From the NCBI RefSeq assembly GCF_945952365.1, contig NZ_CAMFHX010000010.1, positions 1 to 64,000 on the forward strand: a stretch of 64,000 nt of DNA, written 5' to 3'. Positions within the stretch are counted from its first letter, which is position 1; the number at the start of each line of letters is the position of its first letter. The stretch comes from an uncultured Cetobacterium sp. GTDB taxonomy: Bacteria > Fusobacteriota > Fusobacteriia > Fusobacteriales > Fusobacteriaceae. The notes under the pieces were generated by a model. The model was not told where the DNA came from and searched no databases. It saw only the letters and a program-made list of their open reading frames with translations. Positions 51,641-61,055 of the stretch are shown in pieces. The translations under genes were made by a program, and so were the position numbers.

Positions 51641-52633
51641 TTAATTTATTCCAACTTTAGGTGCATCTTTATGATTTAACCAACAAGCGGATTTATGATT
51701 TTCATCTATCTCAAAAAATGGTGGCATACTGTCCTTACACACCTTCATTGAGTATTCACATCTTTGATAAAAAGGACACCCTTTTGGAGGATTTAACAAA
51801 TCTGGAGGAGTTCCCATTATTGGCTTTAGCTTTTCTTTACCTACTCTTTCTGGATTAGGTACACTTTTCAAAAGTCCTAGCGTATAAGGATGTTTTGTAT
51901 TATAAAATATATCTCTTGTTCTTCCTTGCTCAACAATAACTCCACCATACATAACATTTATCCGATCACACATCTCAGCCACTACTCCTAAATCGTGTGT
52001 TATAAGAATAATTGATGTATCACTAGTTTTTTTTATCTTTCTCATTAAATCTAAAATTTGAGCTTGAATAGTTACATCTAAGGCTGTTGTTGGTTCATCT
52101 GCTATAAGTAGCTCAGGATTTGTAGCTAGTGCCATCGCTATCATAACTCTTTGTCGCATCCCTCCAGAAAACTCATGTGGATATTGCTTCATTCTAGTCC
52201 TTCCCATAGGAATCCCAACATCTTCCAAAAGTTGTACTCCTTTTTCAAAGGCATCTTTTTTACTCATACCTTTATGTACAACAAGAGTTTCTGTTATCTG
52301 CTTCCCTATCGGAATCAAAAGATTTAAAGATGTCATTGGGTCTTGAAATATCATTGAAATTTTATCTCCTCTTATAGAGTTCATCTGCTTCTCTGTAAGC
52401 TGATCTATTCTAACTCCATCAAAAATTATTTCTCCCTCTTTTATTTTTCCATTTTCTTCTAAAAGCTTCATTATACTCATCATTGTAATACTTTTTCCAC
52501 TTCCAGATTCACCCACAACTCCTAAAACTTCACCTTTTAATAAATCAAACGTAACTCCTCTCACAGCTTGAACCTCTCCATGATGAGTATTAAAAGATGT
52601 TTTCAAATTTTTAACTTCTAATAGCTTCTTCAT
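51641..52633 (-). CDS. oppD: Oligopeptide ABC ATPase OppD
   Basis: 330 residues with GESGSGKSI, FSGGMRQRVMIAMALA, LLIADEPTTALD and the C-terminal CPFYQRCEYSMKVC tail. It forms a heterodimer with OppF. It is 12 bases from oppF and 3 bases from oppC. Confidence 0.95.
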   Translation of the reverse strand: MKKLLEVKNLKTSFNTHHGEVQAVRGVTFDLLKGEVLGVVGESGSGKSITMMSIMKLLEENGKIKEGEIIFDGVRIDQLTEKQMNSIRGDKISMIFQDPMTSLNLLIPIGKQITETLVVHKGMSKKDAFEKGVQLLEDVGIPMGRTRMKQYPHEFSGGMRQRVMIAMALATNPELLIADEPTTALDVTIQAQILDLMRKIKKTSDTSIILITHDLGVVAEMCDRINVMYGGVIVEQGRTRDIFYNTKHPYTLGLLKSVPNPERVGKEKLKPIMGTPPDLLNPPKGCPFYQRCEYSMKVCKDSMPPFFEIDENHKSACWLNHKDAPKVGIN

Positions 52634-52636
52634 AAC

Positions 52637-53551
52637 CTACCCCCTAACCTTTGGATCTAAAGCGTCTCTTAATCCATCACCTAAAAGATTAAAAGCTAAT
52701 ATCGTAAAACATATTGCCAAAGTTGGAAATATAAGTTGATATGGATAAAGTCTAAATCCTCCAAGTGCATCATTTGCTAAAGTTCCCCAAGATGCTGCTG
52801 GTGGGGTTATTCCTAGCCCAATAAAACTTAAAAATGCTTCTGTAAATATAGCTGATGGAATTTGTAATGTCAATGTAACTATTATTGAACTCATACTATT
52901 TGGTAAAAGGTGTTTAAAAAGTATTCTTCTATTTGAAGCCCCTAAAGTTCTAGCAGCCAAAATATACTCTTGTTGTTTTAGTTGTAAAATTTCCCCTCTA
53001 ACAATTCTTGCCATCCCAATCCAATAAGAAAGTGCTAAAGCTAAAACAATATTTAAAAAACCACCTTTTTCAAAAGTAACCATAATTAAAATTACATATA
53101 TCGTCATAGGAACAGAGTATATAATATCAACTATTCTCATCATAATCATATCAACTCGACCACCAAAATACCCTGAAACTCCTCCATATAAAATCCCTAT
53201 TATAAGATTTAGAAAAGAAGCTATGAACGCAATGGCTAAAGAATATCTTGCTCCAAACATAACTCTTACAAATATATCCCTTCCTAATTGATCTGTTCCA
53301 AACAGATGAGTAGCACTTGGAAATTGATTAGTTTTTCCTAAATCTGTTTCAAAAATACTATAGCTTGAAAACATAGGAACAACAATTGCAGATGTCGTTA
53401 TTAAAATAATAAAAATCAACCCAGCTATTGATAGTTTATTTCCTTTCAGTTTTCTCCAAGCATCTTCTGCAAATGTAAAACTTTTTCTATTTATCTCATC
53501 TTTTACTTTTTCATTTTCTGAAACAAAAGTAAAGTCTAAATTATTACTCAT
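52637..53551 (-). CDS. oppC: Oligopeptide permease OppC
   Basis: 304 residues, six membrane helices, TDQLGRDIFVRVMFGAR, EAA loop AARTLGASNRRILFKHLLPN and the ending LGDGLRDALDPKVRG. The start is placed at ATG 53551 after AGGGGGGAG; an in-frame TTG lies 21 bases upstream, overlapping nothing useful. Confidence 0.95.
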   Translation of the reverse strand: MSNNLDFTFVSENEKVKDEINRKSFTFAEDAWRKLKGNKLSIAGLIFIILITTSAIVVPMFSSYSIFETDLGKTNQFPSATHLFGTDQLGRDIFVRVMFGARYSLAIAFIASFLNLIIGILYGGVSGYFGGRVDMIMMRIVDIIYSVPMTIYVILIMVTFEKGGFLNIVLALALSYWIGMARIVRGEILQLKQQEYILAARTLGASNRRILFKHLLPNSMSSIIVTLTLQIPSAIFTEAFLSFIGLGITPPAASWGTLANDALGGFRLYPYQLIFPTLAICFTILAFNLLGDGLRDALDPKVRG

Positions 53552-53561
53552 AAACTCCCCC

Positions 53562-54482
53562 CTATTTATCAAGTTTAATTCTCGGATCTATAACAACATA
53601 AAGTAAATCTACAATCAAATTACAAACCATTAAGAAAGCACTATAAAATATAGTTACTCCCAAAATTACTGTATAATCTCTATTTGTAATTGTTGTTACA
53701 AATTCACTACCTAATCCTGGAATAGCAAATATTTTCTCTATTACAAAACTTCCTGTTAAGATTCCAGCTACTAATGGACCTAAGTATGTCACAATAGGAA
53801 TCAGTGTATTTCTAAGCGCATGCTTGATTATAATCCTTGTTTTACTTAAGCCTTTGGCTCTAGCTGTTCTTATGTAATCTGATTTCATAACTTCAACTAA
53901 TTTCGAACGTGTCAATCTAGCTATAAATGCAATTGAGTATCCAGAAAGAGCAACACTAGGAAGAATATATGAATCCCACGTTTTCAATCCTACAATCGGT
54001 ACCATTTTTAATTTCACTCCAAAAATATACATTAGAAAAACTCCTACAACAAAACTTGGAATAGTAACTCCTAAGGTTGAAAGCAACATGCAAATAGAAT
54101 CAGGCCATCTATTAAAATTCAATGCTGCTAAAATTCCTAATGCAATTCCTATTGTTAAAGAGATTAACACTGCAACTAATCCTAATTTTGCAGATGTCGG
54201 AAATGAGTATCCAATAATCCAGTTCACGCTTCTTCCCTCTCTTTTCATACTCGGTCCTAAATCACATTTGCTTAAGTCTTTTACATATGATATGTATTGC
54301 TGACTTAAAGGTTTATTCAAACCAAACTTTTCTTCTAACTTAATTTTGATTTTTGGTGGAATATTTTTCTCACCATCGAAAGGTCCTCCAGGCATTAGTC
54401 TCATTAAAAAAAATGTCAATGTGATAACTAAAAAAAGTGTACAAATTGTTGTTAAAATTCTTTTAAAAAAATATACTAACAT
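53562..54482 (-). CDS. oppB: Oligopeptide permease OppB
   Basis: 306 residues, six membrane helices, with RLMPGGPF, EAA loop ARAKGLSKTRIIIKHALRN and IDPRIKL end. It is the first gene of the opp operon and starts behind AGGGGGAAAAAG. Its upstream 54483-54600 is AT-rich DNA in which I see no clear operator. Confidence 0.95.
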   Translation of the reverse strand: MLVYFFKRILTTICTLFLVITLTFFLMRLMPGGPFDGEKNIPPKIKIKLEEKFGLNKPLSQQYISYVKDLSKCDLGPSMKREGRSVNWIIGYSFPTSAKLGLVAVLISLTIGIALGILAALNFNRWPDSICMLLSTLGVTIPSFVVGVFLMYIFGVKLKMVPIVGLKTWDSYILPSVALSGYSIAFIARLTRSKLVEVMKSDYIRTARAKGLSKTRIIIKHALRNTLIPIVTYLGPLVAGILTGSFVIEKIFAIPGLGSEFVTTITNRDYTVILGVTIFYSAFLMVCNLIVDLLYVVIDPRIKLDK

Positions 54483-54601
54483 CTTTTTCCCCCTAGTAAA
54501 AATTTTTAAAAATTATAACCCTTTATTTTATTTTTTGCAAATATTTTTTTATTTTTATTTTATTTGAAATTAATTTTGTGTTTTTTGCGGATTTATGATA
54601 A

Positions 54602-54652
54602 AAAAAATACACCTAAAATATTAATTCACATGAACTAACACTTTAGATGCTC
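54602..54652 (-). terminator. Terminator of the EIIC-like gene
   Basis: On the minus strand CATCTAAA and TTTAGGTG pair (one G-U) across a long loop and are followed by eight T. The loop is long, so confidence is moderate. Confidence 0.5.
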
Positions 54653-54659
54653 TTTTATT

Positions 54660-55688
54660 TTATATTTTTATTTTTAAATCTCCATTTTTTATATATCCCT
54701 TTTTTCTCATAAAAATTGAAATTAAATATGTTAACACTGCTGGAAGAATTATATATAAAATTACTATCAATAAAATCATTTCACTTCCACCTCTACCTAT
54801 TTTTGACATTGCTACATAACTTTCAAAAATCCCAACTAAACCACTTGTTCCCATTCCAGCTCCTGCAAAAGTGTTTTCCATTTTAAAAACTACAGTTACT
54901 AGTGGGCTTAAAATTATAGAACCTAAAATTGACGGAATCCATATTTTCCAATTTTTTACTATATTTGAAAACTGTAACATTGAAGTTCCAAGTCCTTGAG
55001 CTACTAAGCCTCCCCACCCATTCTCTTTAAATCCTATAACTGCAAAACCAACCATCTGTGTACAGCACCCTAAGGTTGCAGCTCCTGCTGCCAACCCTTC
55101 TAATTTTAACATCATAGCAATAGCTGCACTACTTATTGGTAGCGTCAATGCCATTCCCATAAATACAGATATTAAAATCCCCATAAATAGTGGTTGTAAC
55201 TCTGTGGTTTGCATTATAACAAATCCTAAAGCTGTCATTACTTTATCTAAAACTGGACCCAAATATACTCCGATTAAACTACCTGACATCATAGTTAACA
55301 CTGGTGTTAAAATAATATCAACTTTTGTTTCTTTTGATATTAACTTTCCTAACTCAGCTCCAACTAAAGCGGCAGCATAAGCACCAACTGGTCCTCCTAA
55401 AGAATATCCAATTGCTCCGGTGAAAGTTGATGAAAACAAAACTAAAGGTGGAGCTTTTAATGCATATGCAATCGCTACTCCAATAGCTGGTCCCGCCATA
55501 TTTCTAGCTGTAGGCCAAACAACCTCTGATAAAAAGGAAATTCCAACTCTCTCTCCAATCATATTTAATATTGATCCCGTAATCAGTGTTGAAAACATTC
55601 CAAGTGCCATTGCACCTAAAGCATCCACGAAATATCTTTTTCCAGATAATTTAACATCTTTTCTTTTTAAAAATTCCCCTAAAACCAT
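54660..55688 (-). CDS. PTS EIIC-like (PTS_EIIC_2) membrane protein
   Basis: 342 residues with about ten membrane helices rich in Gly and Ala: FVDALGAMALGMFSTLITGSIL, AGPAIGVAIAYALKAPPLVLF and GTSGLVGIFESYVAM. It matches the PTS_EIIC_2 group, which lacks EIIA and EIIB partners. No PTS genes are adjacent. Its transport substrate is unknown. I choose ATG 55688, 8 bases after AAAGGGAG; the frame extends to a TTG 33 bases earlier. Confidence 0.82.
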   Translation of the reverse strand: MVLGEFLKRKDVKLSGKRYFVDALGAMALGMFSTLITGSILNMIGERVGISFLSEVVWPTARNMAGPAIGVAIAYALKAPPLVLFSSTFTGAIGYSLGGPVGAYAAALVGAELGKLISKETKVDIILTPVLTMMSGSLIGVYLGPVLDKVMTALGFVIMQTTELQPLFMGILISVFMGMALTLPISSAAIAMMLKLEGLAAGAATLGCCTQMVGFAVIGFKENGWGGLVAQGLGTSMLQFSNIVKNWKIWIPSILGSIILSPLVTVVFKMENTFAGAGMGTSGLVGIFESYVAMSKIGRGGSEMILLIVILYIILPAVLTYLISIFMRKKGYIKNGDLKIKI

Positions 55689-55823
55689 TTTACAACTCCC
55701 TTTTAAGATAATTTTGTTCAAAATACTGTATTATTATATCATATTTTCACCACTTAGAATATTGACTTGAAAGTTAAAATAAAGGTATACTATATTATAG
55801 TAACAATTTTTTGGAGGGAACAC

Positions 55824-56696
55824 GTGAAAAAAATTTTTTTAATCGGTGCATTTATATTATCTTCAGCTTTATCGATAGCTGAAAATAAAATACCAACTTG
55901 GTCAGTACAACCAAAACAAGGTATTGTAAAAGGAGATTACTACAAAGTTGAGGAGAGATTCCGTCAAGGTCATCTTGGAACTCTTGAAGTAGTAAAAAAT
56001 AATGGAAAATTAGTTCATGTTGAGTTCAACGAGTTAACAAGACCTAATTACTACAATCGTTTTTATCAAAATGTTTCAAAGAGATTATCACCATACAATT
56101 TCTCAATGGCAGAAAAAGCTGGTGTTTCTTGGATAGAAGGAGTTTTAGTTGCTGAAAATCAAATGCTTTCAGAACAAAGATTAACTGGAACTTTTGATAC
56201 TGTTGCTGGAGCATCAAACAGTATACAGCAATCTATGGTTCCACTAGCAGAGAAGTTAAATACTTCTATGAATAAAAAATCAAATTCAAAATACTATAGT
56301 ATTTCTGAAAAATTTGAAAATGGATTAACTGGATTCTTAAAAGTTATTATTGAAAATGGAAAAATTGTAGAGTGTAGATATGATGAAATCTTTGCTGATT
56401 CTAAAGAGGAAATAAAGGATAAAACTTCAAAAGAGTTCTACAGACAATCTAAATACTGGAGTATCATGTATGATGAACCTTCTCGTATTGGATTTAATGT
56501 TCAAATGGATGCTTTAAACGATAAAGTTATAAAAACTCAAAATCTTTTAGATTTAACTGATTTACCTGCAACTGAAAGAAGTGGAAATTATAAAACAAGT
56601 GGTTTCACAAGAAGAAATACCGCTTGGGATAACTACTTAAAACTTGCTGAAACTTTAAAAACTGAACTAGATAAAGATAAAGTTTTTAAAAAATAA
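55824..56696 (+). CDS. Exported protein with two FMN-bind-like repeats
   Basis: 290 residues from a GTG at 55824, 6 bases after TGGAGGG; the longer frame to 55767 has no ribosome binding site. A signal peptide (KKIFLIGAFILSSALSIA) is followed by two similar modules: YYKVEERFRQGHLGTLEVVKNNGKLVHVEFNE and, about 130 residues later, the same pattern (YYSISEKF, GLTGFLKVIIENGKIVECRYDE). This 'G.G...v....GKiv.v...E' layout resembles FMN_bind-type domains, but the flavin-linking Thr motif is not obvious. It acts in the periplasm. Role unknown. Confidence 0.65.
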   Translation: MKKIFLIGAFILSSALSIAENKIPTWSVQPKQGIVKGDYYKVEERFRQGHLGTLEVVKNNGKLVHVEFNELTRPNYYNRFYQNVSKRLSPYNFSMAEKAGVSWIEGVLVAENQMLSEQRLTGTFDTVAGASNSIQQSMVPLAEKLNTSMNKKSNSKYYSISEKFENGLTGFLKVIIENGKIVECRYDEIFADSKEEIKDKTSKEFYRQSKYWSIMYDEPSRIGFNVQMDALNDKVIKTQNLLDLTDLPATERSGNYKTSGFTRRNTAWDNYLKLAETLKTELDKDKVFKK

Positions 56697-56706
56697 AATA
56701 TTAAAT

Positions 56707-56743
56707 TTAAGGCTGCAAAATATTCTTGCAGCCTTTTATTTTT
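56707..56743. terminator. Bidirectional terminator
   Basis: AAGGCTGCAA (56709-56718) and TTGCAGCCTT (56726-56735), flanked by A and T runs. Confidence 0.85.
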
Positions 56744-57772
56744 CTATAAATATGCTATTAGAAGTTTTATTGTTTCAACTACTCCATCTATATGAGTTCT
56801 TTCATAGTGATGTGTCGCATCTACATTTGGTCCAATACAAGCATATCTTAAATCTGCACCTTGAAGAATTGAAGCTGTGGCATCTGAGCCATATCTATTA
56901 TATACTCCAACTGTGTACGCTATTTCATGCTCATCTGCGGCTGCTTGTATTTTTTTTCTTATTCCAAAATCATAAACAGTTTTATTATCTCTTGCTGCAA
57001 TACTTACTTTTTTCTCGTCACCATCTGCATCTTCAGCTACAAGTCCTATATCTAAAGCTACAAACTCATCTGCATCTTTAGGAATTTCTGAAACTCCGTG
57101 ACCTACCTCTTCAAAATTTGAAAAGTAAAGATATAGATTATTTTTAGGTTTTTTCTTATTATCTTTTAAATATTTCAAATATGTTAAAACTTGTGCTACA
57201 CAAAGCTTATCATCCAAATATCTTGATTTTATATATCCTGACTCTGTAATTTTTGTATTTGTTTCGTAGCTCACAAAGTCTCCTTGGCAAATCCCAAGTG
57301 CTCTTGTATCTGCTTCACTGTAAACCTCGTAGTCTAATCTAACTTCCATAGTTTCAGCTGTTCTTGGCATCTCTCTTGGAATATCCCCATAAACATGAAC
57401 TGATGCTTTAACTGGAAGCAGTGTTCCCTCATACTCTCTTCCATCTAAAGTATGAATAGTTACATTTTCGCCCTCAACCGATCCCCAAGCATATCCACCA
57501 ATATTTAATAGTTCTAATCGACCATTCTTTTTTACTTTTTTTACTATCGCTCCAAGGGTATCCACATGAGCTGATAATAACCTTGTGTAAGATGTATCTT
57601 CCCCTTCAAGCTTTACAATCAAACAACCTTTTCTACTATATTTATAACCAAATCCTAAAAAATCTAACTCCTTAGCTATTCTATCCATCACTTTTTCTGT
57701 ATATCCAGCTGGACTTGGGATATTCAAAATCTCTTTTGTAAATTCTAACGTATAATTTAAATCTAACTTCAT
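56744..57772 (-). CDS. M42 family metallo-aminopeptidase
   Basis: 342 residues with the M42 metal and catalytic residues: SAHVDTLGAIV, SRYLDDKLCVAQVL, NFEEVGHGVSEIP, LDIGL and the late His of THHYERTH. Such tetrahedral dodecamers remove N-terminal residues from peptides in the cytosol, here probably using imported peptides. It follows the broken solute-binding gene on the same strand. GGGAGGAGACT precedes the ATG. Confidence 0.9.
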   Translation of the reverse strand: MKLDLNYTLEFTKEILNIPSPAGYTEKVMDRIAKELDFLGFGYKYSRKGCLIVKLEGEDTSYTRLLSAHVDTLGAIVKKVKKNGRLELLNIGGYAWGSVEGENVTIHTLDGREYEGTLLPVKASVHVYGDIPREMPRTAETMEVRLDYEVYSEADTRALGICQGDFVSYETNTKITESGYIKSRYLDDKLCVAQVLTYLKYLKDNKKKPKNNLYLYFSNFEEVGHGVSEIPKDADEFVALDIGLVAEDADGDEKKVSIAARDNKTVYDFGIRKKIQAAADEHEIAYTVGVYNRYGSDATASILQGADLRYACIGPNVDATHHYERTHIDGVVETIKLLIAYL

Positions 57773-57839
57773 AGTCTCCTCCCGCTATTTAAATTGTTAA
57801 TTATCATACTCTTCTCAAACATATTTGTCAAGCCTTATA

Positions 57840-59360
57840 CTATTCTTTAATTTCTATCAGTGAATAATCATGGATTGTATTTGGCATAGCTTTAAAGTTA
57901 ATAATTTTTTTATTTAATCCCATATTCTCATTTTTGTAATATAGTGGTATCAGTGGATTTTCCTCTGCTAAAATCTCTTGAGCTTTTGAATATGCTTCTA
58001 ATCTTTTTGAAGGCTCTGTAGATTTTCTTCCTAATTCTACTAATTCATCATACTCATGATTTTCAAAATTCGCCCTATTTCCTGCTCCTCCTTTGTAACT
58101 ACTATGAAGTAGTGGGAATAAAACTATATCTGCATCTGAAGTTCCAGCAACCCATCCACCAATAAAGATATCATAATCACCTTGAGCTGTCATTTGTAAA
58201 TAAGTTCCCCACTCAACTGTTTCTATATCTGCATTTATCCCAATCTCTTTCAAGTTAGCCTGAACTATCTGAGCTGCTTGAAGTCTTACAGGATTATCAT
58301 TTGACATTATTTTTATTGTTCTATTTTTAATTCCTGATTTTTCTAAATACTCTTTAGCCTTTTCTGGATTATAATCTATCTTTCCAAGAGATTGATCACT
58401 TCCAAACACAGTCGGATTTACAATCGTATTTGCCACGCTAGCTTTACCCAAATATACTGCATCTACAATACTTTGTTTATCTATTGCATGGTGCAAAGCT
58501 TTTCTAAAATCTTTATTATTAAATGGTTCTCTATTCATATTTAAAGTTAGGTATTCTGTTGCTGTAGTTGGGAATGAAACTGCATATAACTCGTTATTGC
58601 TCTCTACTGTTTGAACATCTATCGGAGCTACAGTTGTTATATCTATTTCACCTGTTTCTAAAGCAGCTAATCTACTTGTATTTTCTGGAATAGCTCTAAA
58701 TATAAGCTCATCTATCTTAGCTTTTTCTCCAAAATATTCGTTATTTATAGCTAACTCAATTTTTTCTCCATCTCCCCAATTTATATATTTAAATGCTCCA
58801 GTTCCCATAGCATCTGTTCCTATATTATTACCTTTTTCAAGAGTGTATTTTTCATTTAAAATAGCTGTTAAAGGATATGAAAGGGTAAATAGTAACGGCG
58901 CTGAAGGTTCTTTCAACTTAACTATTACTCCATACTCTCCATCTTCTTCAACAGATTGAACTACATCTAGCATAACTTTTGTAGCTGGTTTTTCTATCAT
59001 TCTCTTTATACTAAAAACCACATCACTGGCTTTTAATTCCTCTCCATTATGAAATTTAACTCCTTTTTTTAATTTTATTACTAACTCAGTTGGGCTTACA
59101 TATTGAAATGATTCTGCTAACTCTGGAACCACATTTCCATTTGAATCTATTTTAAAAAGTGTGTTATATATTTATTTTACGATAGATAATGATGGGATTT
59201 CATTGTACATTGTAGGATCTAAACTTTTTGGTTTTGACCCTAGCGAAACTATTACTTTTTTTGATTTATTAGTTTTTGATACCGAACTATCTTTTGCTCC
59301 ACATCCTGTTACTGCAATTCCTGCTAATAATAATCCTAAAAAATATTTTTTATTCTTCAC
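57840..59360 (-). pseudogene. Peptide-type solute-binding lipoprotein interrupted by one stop codon
   Basis: A GTG start at 59360 behind GGGAGG opens a lipoprotein (LGLLLAGIAVTGCGAKDSS), which stops at TAA 59174-59172 after NEIPSLSIVK. The same frame continues without shift as IYNTLFKIDSNGNVVPELAESFQYVSP and runs to 57840 as a normal SBP_bac_5 protein (VKLKKGVKFHNGEELKASDVVFS, GGWVAGTSDADIVLFPLLHSS). Total 507 codons, a normal length. A CAA-to-TAA change at one base explains it. No permease or ATPase gene is adjacent. Either a recent pseudogene, or a sequencing error, or readthrough; internal initiation at 59132 would make an unexported fragment. Confidence 0.9.
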
Positions 59361-59452
59361 TTTTAAAACCTCCCGTAGTAAGTAATTTTTACAATATTAC
59401 CCTACAAATAAGACTTTTGTCAAATTTTTTAAAAAATTTTTTTTATTTTTAT

Positions 59453-59490
59453 AAATAAAAAAAATAAACGATACAATGTTATCGTTTATT
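59453..59490 (-). terminator. Terminator of the MarR gene
   Basis: AATAAACGATA (59463-59473) and TATCGTTTATT (59480-59490) form a perfect 11-bp stem. On the minus strand it is followed by a long T-run. Confidence 0.85.
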
Positions 59491-59502
59491 ATTAAATAAA
59501 AA

Positions 59503-59901
59503 TTATAAATTTTTTTTAAATTTATCTAAAAGTAATTTTAATTGTTCTAAATCACTTTGGTTTAAATTTTGAGATATCTCCTCGTTAAACGCTTTATCAA
59601 TATCTTTTAATTCTTCAATAAGTAAATAAGCTTTATCTGTTAAAATTATCAAAAAAGCTCTTTTATCATTCGTATCTTGTTGACGAATTAGATATTCTTT
59701 TTTTTCTAACTTATCTATCAAAGCTTTTATATTATTTTTATCTTTTCCAACTCTAAGAGATATTTCATTTTGAGAAATTTTATCCTCATTTGATAACTCT
59801 TTTAAAACAACCCACTGTTCTGGAGTTATATCATAGTCTCTAAATTTCAAACTCAATTTCTGATGTATTTTTCTAGCTACAATACATATCTCATAACCCA
59901 T
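59503..59901 (-). CDS. MarR family transcriptional regulator
   Basis: 132 residues with a winged helix: ISQNEISLRVGKDKNNIKALIDKLEKKEYLIRQQDTNDKRAFLIILTDK, the typical wing DxxDKR included. It is a ligand-responsive repressor. It lies 76 bases behind the metallo-hydrolase gene on the same strand and may regulate it, perhaps through the palindrome at 60868-60887. The nearest AGGAGG lies 18 bases before the ATG, an unusually long gap, so translation may be weak or start at a non-ATG codon. Confidence 0.88.
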   Translation of the reverse strand: MGYEICIVARKIHQKLSLKFRDYDITPEQWVVLKELSNEDKISQNEISLRVGKDKNNIKALIDKLEKKEYLIRQQDTNDKRAFLIILTDKAYLLIEELKDIDKAFNEEISQNLNQSDLEQLKLLLDKFKKNL

Positions 59902-59977
59902 AGTATTAATATTAATCGTCCTCCTACTTCAATAGTTTTTCAATTAATATAATATTACTTTTTATAAATAATTACAA

Positions 59978-60844
59978 TTATTTTCTATTTAAAATAGTAT
60001 CAATAGAGTCGTGAAGTTCTTTGTAATATTTTTCCATTCCATTTTTTCCTCTAACAAAAGGATTTAACTCTCCAACTTTTCTACTATTAGCTGTTTCTAA
60101 TTTTTGGTATCCATTATCTATAAATAAATGAGCTGTAATTTCAGAAGTAACTCCCATCTCTTTTGATTTTTTCTCAAAATGACTAACCGATTTTTTATAA
60201 TCTAATTGCAACTCTTTTTCACGAGGAATACCTGTTCCTCCCCACATTGCAACAACCTCTTTTTTTCCATCATTTGTTGTTGGGAAAATTAAAGACATTC
60301 CTCCTGGAGTGTGTCCCGGTGTTTCTAGTATTTCTACAGTTGTTTTTCCTAAAGTAATTTTATCTCCATCTTTAACGTAAATATCAACAGATGTTTTAGG
60401 TGAACGACTTGAGTTAGCTCCAACATGAACAGTGTTCATAAGATTTTCATCAACTTTTGTCATTACAACTTTAGCATTGTATTTTGTTCTAAGATAGTTA
60501 GCCCCACCATAATGATCTCCATGACCATGAGTTACTATAATATATTTTATTTCTTCTGGATTTAAACCTAACTTTTCCATTCCACTGATTATAGTTTTTG
60601 CGTCTGTATCGTCCCACATTGCATCAATTAAGATAATTCCATCTTCTGTTTTTATTGCCCAAGCAACAACACTTTTAGTTCCAATGCAATAAACATTATC
60701 AAAAACTTTTCCTGGATTTAAAGGTGTATTGTCATGAAGAATAGCTTTTATACTTGCTGGTGGTTCAGAAGCAAAAGTAGTATTAAATGTTGTTGGTAAT
60801 AATAATAAACTTAATAAAGCTGTTTTTTGAATAAATTTTAACAT
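59978..60844 (-). CDS. Exported MBL-fold metallo-hydrolase, subclass-B3-like
   Basis: 288 residues with a signal peptide ending at TFA-SEP (residue 25). The zinc site is complete: H106-x-H108-x-D110-H111 (THGHGDH), H178 in PGHTPGG and H239. The organisation (HxHxDH, spaced His, GNN-like loops) resembles B3 metallo-beta-lactamases and their periplasmic relatives, but a general hydrolase function is equally likely. AAGGAGATATAAA precedes the ATG. A promoter and a 20-bp palindrome lie upstream, and a MarR gene follows. Confidence 0.85.
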   Translation of the reverse strand: MLKFIQKTALLSLLLLPTTFNTTFASEPPASIKAILHDNTPLNPGKVFDNVYCIGTKSVVAWAIKTEDGIILIDAMWDDTDAKTIISGMEKLGLNPEEIKYIIVTHGHGDHYGGANYLRTKYNAKVVMTKVDENLMNTVHVGANSSRSPKTSVDIYVKDGDKITLGKTTVEILETPGHTPGGMSLIFPTTNDGKKEVVAMWGGTGIPREKELQLDYKKSVSHFEKKSKEMGVTSEITAHLFIDNGYQKLETANSRKVGELNPFVRGKNGMEKYYKELHDSIDTILNRK

Positions 60845-60867
60845 TTTATATCTCCTTTTAATTTTTT

Positions 60868-60887
60868 ATAGTACGTATACGTACTAT
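60868..60887. promoter_or_regulatory. 20-bp palindromic operator
   Basis: ATAGTACGTATACGTACTAT is a perfect inverted repeat that overlaps the -10 box and start site of the metallo-hydrolase promoter. Such a site would bind a MarR- or TetR-type dimer; the MarR encoded downstream is the obvious candidate, but no direct link is visible. Confidence 0.75.
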
Positions 60888-60914
60888 GTTACTTTAAAAA
60901 ATATAAAACGTCAA
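60886..60914 (-). promoter_or_regulatory. Promoter of the metallo-hydrolase gene
   Basis: On the minus strand TTGACG (60914-60909), a 17-base spacer and TAACAT (60891-60886) point at the gene beginning at 60844. Confidence 0.65.
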
Positions 60915-61055
60915 CTATTATTTTATTCGTTCTTACTATTCAATTTCCTCTTTTAACCAGTTCTACACTATTTTTTATAATGTGTATCATATGATACAGA
61001 ATTTATTTTATTTTAATGGTAATATAAATTAAAAATAATATTTTGGAGGAACAAG

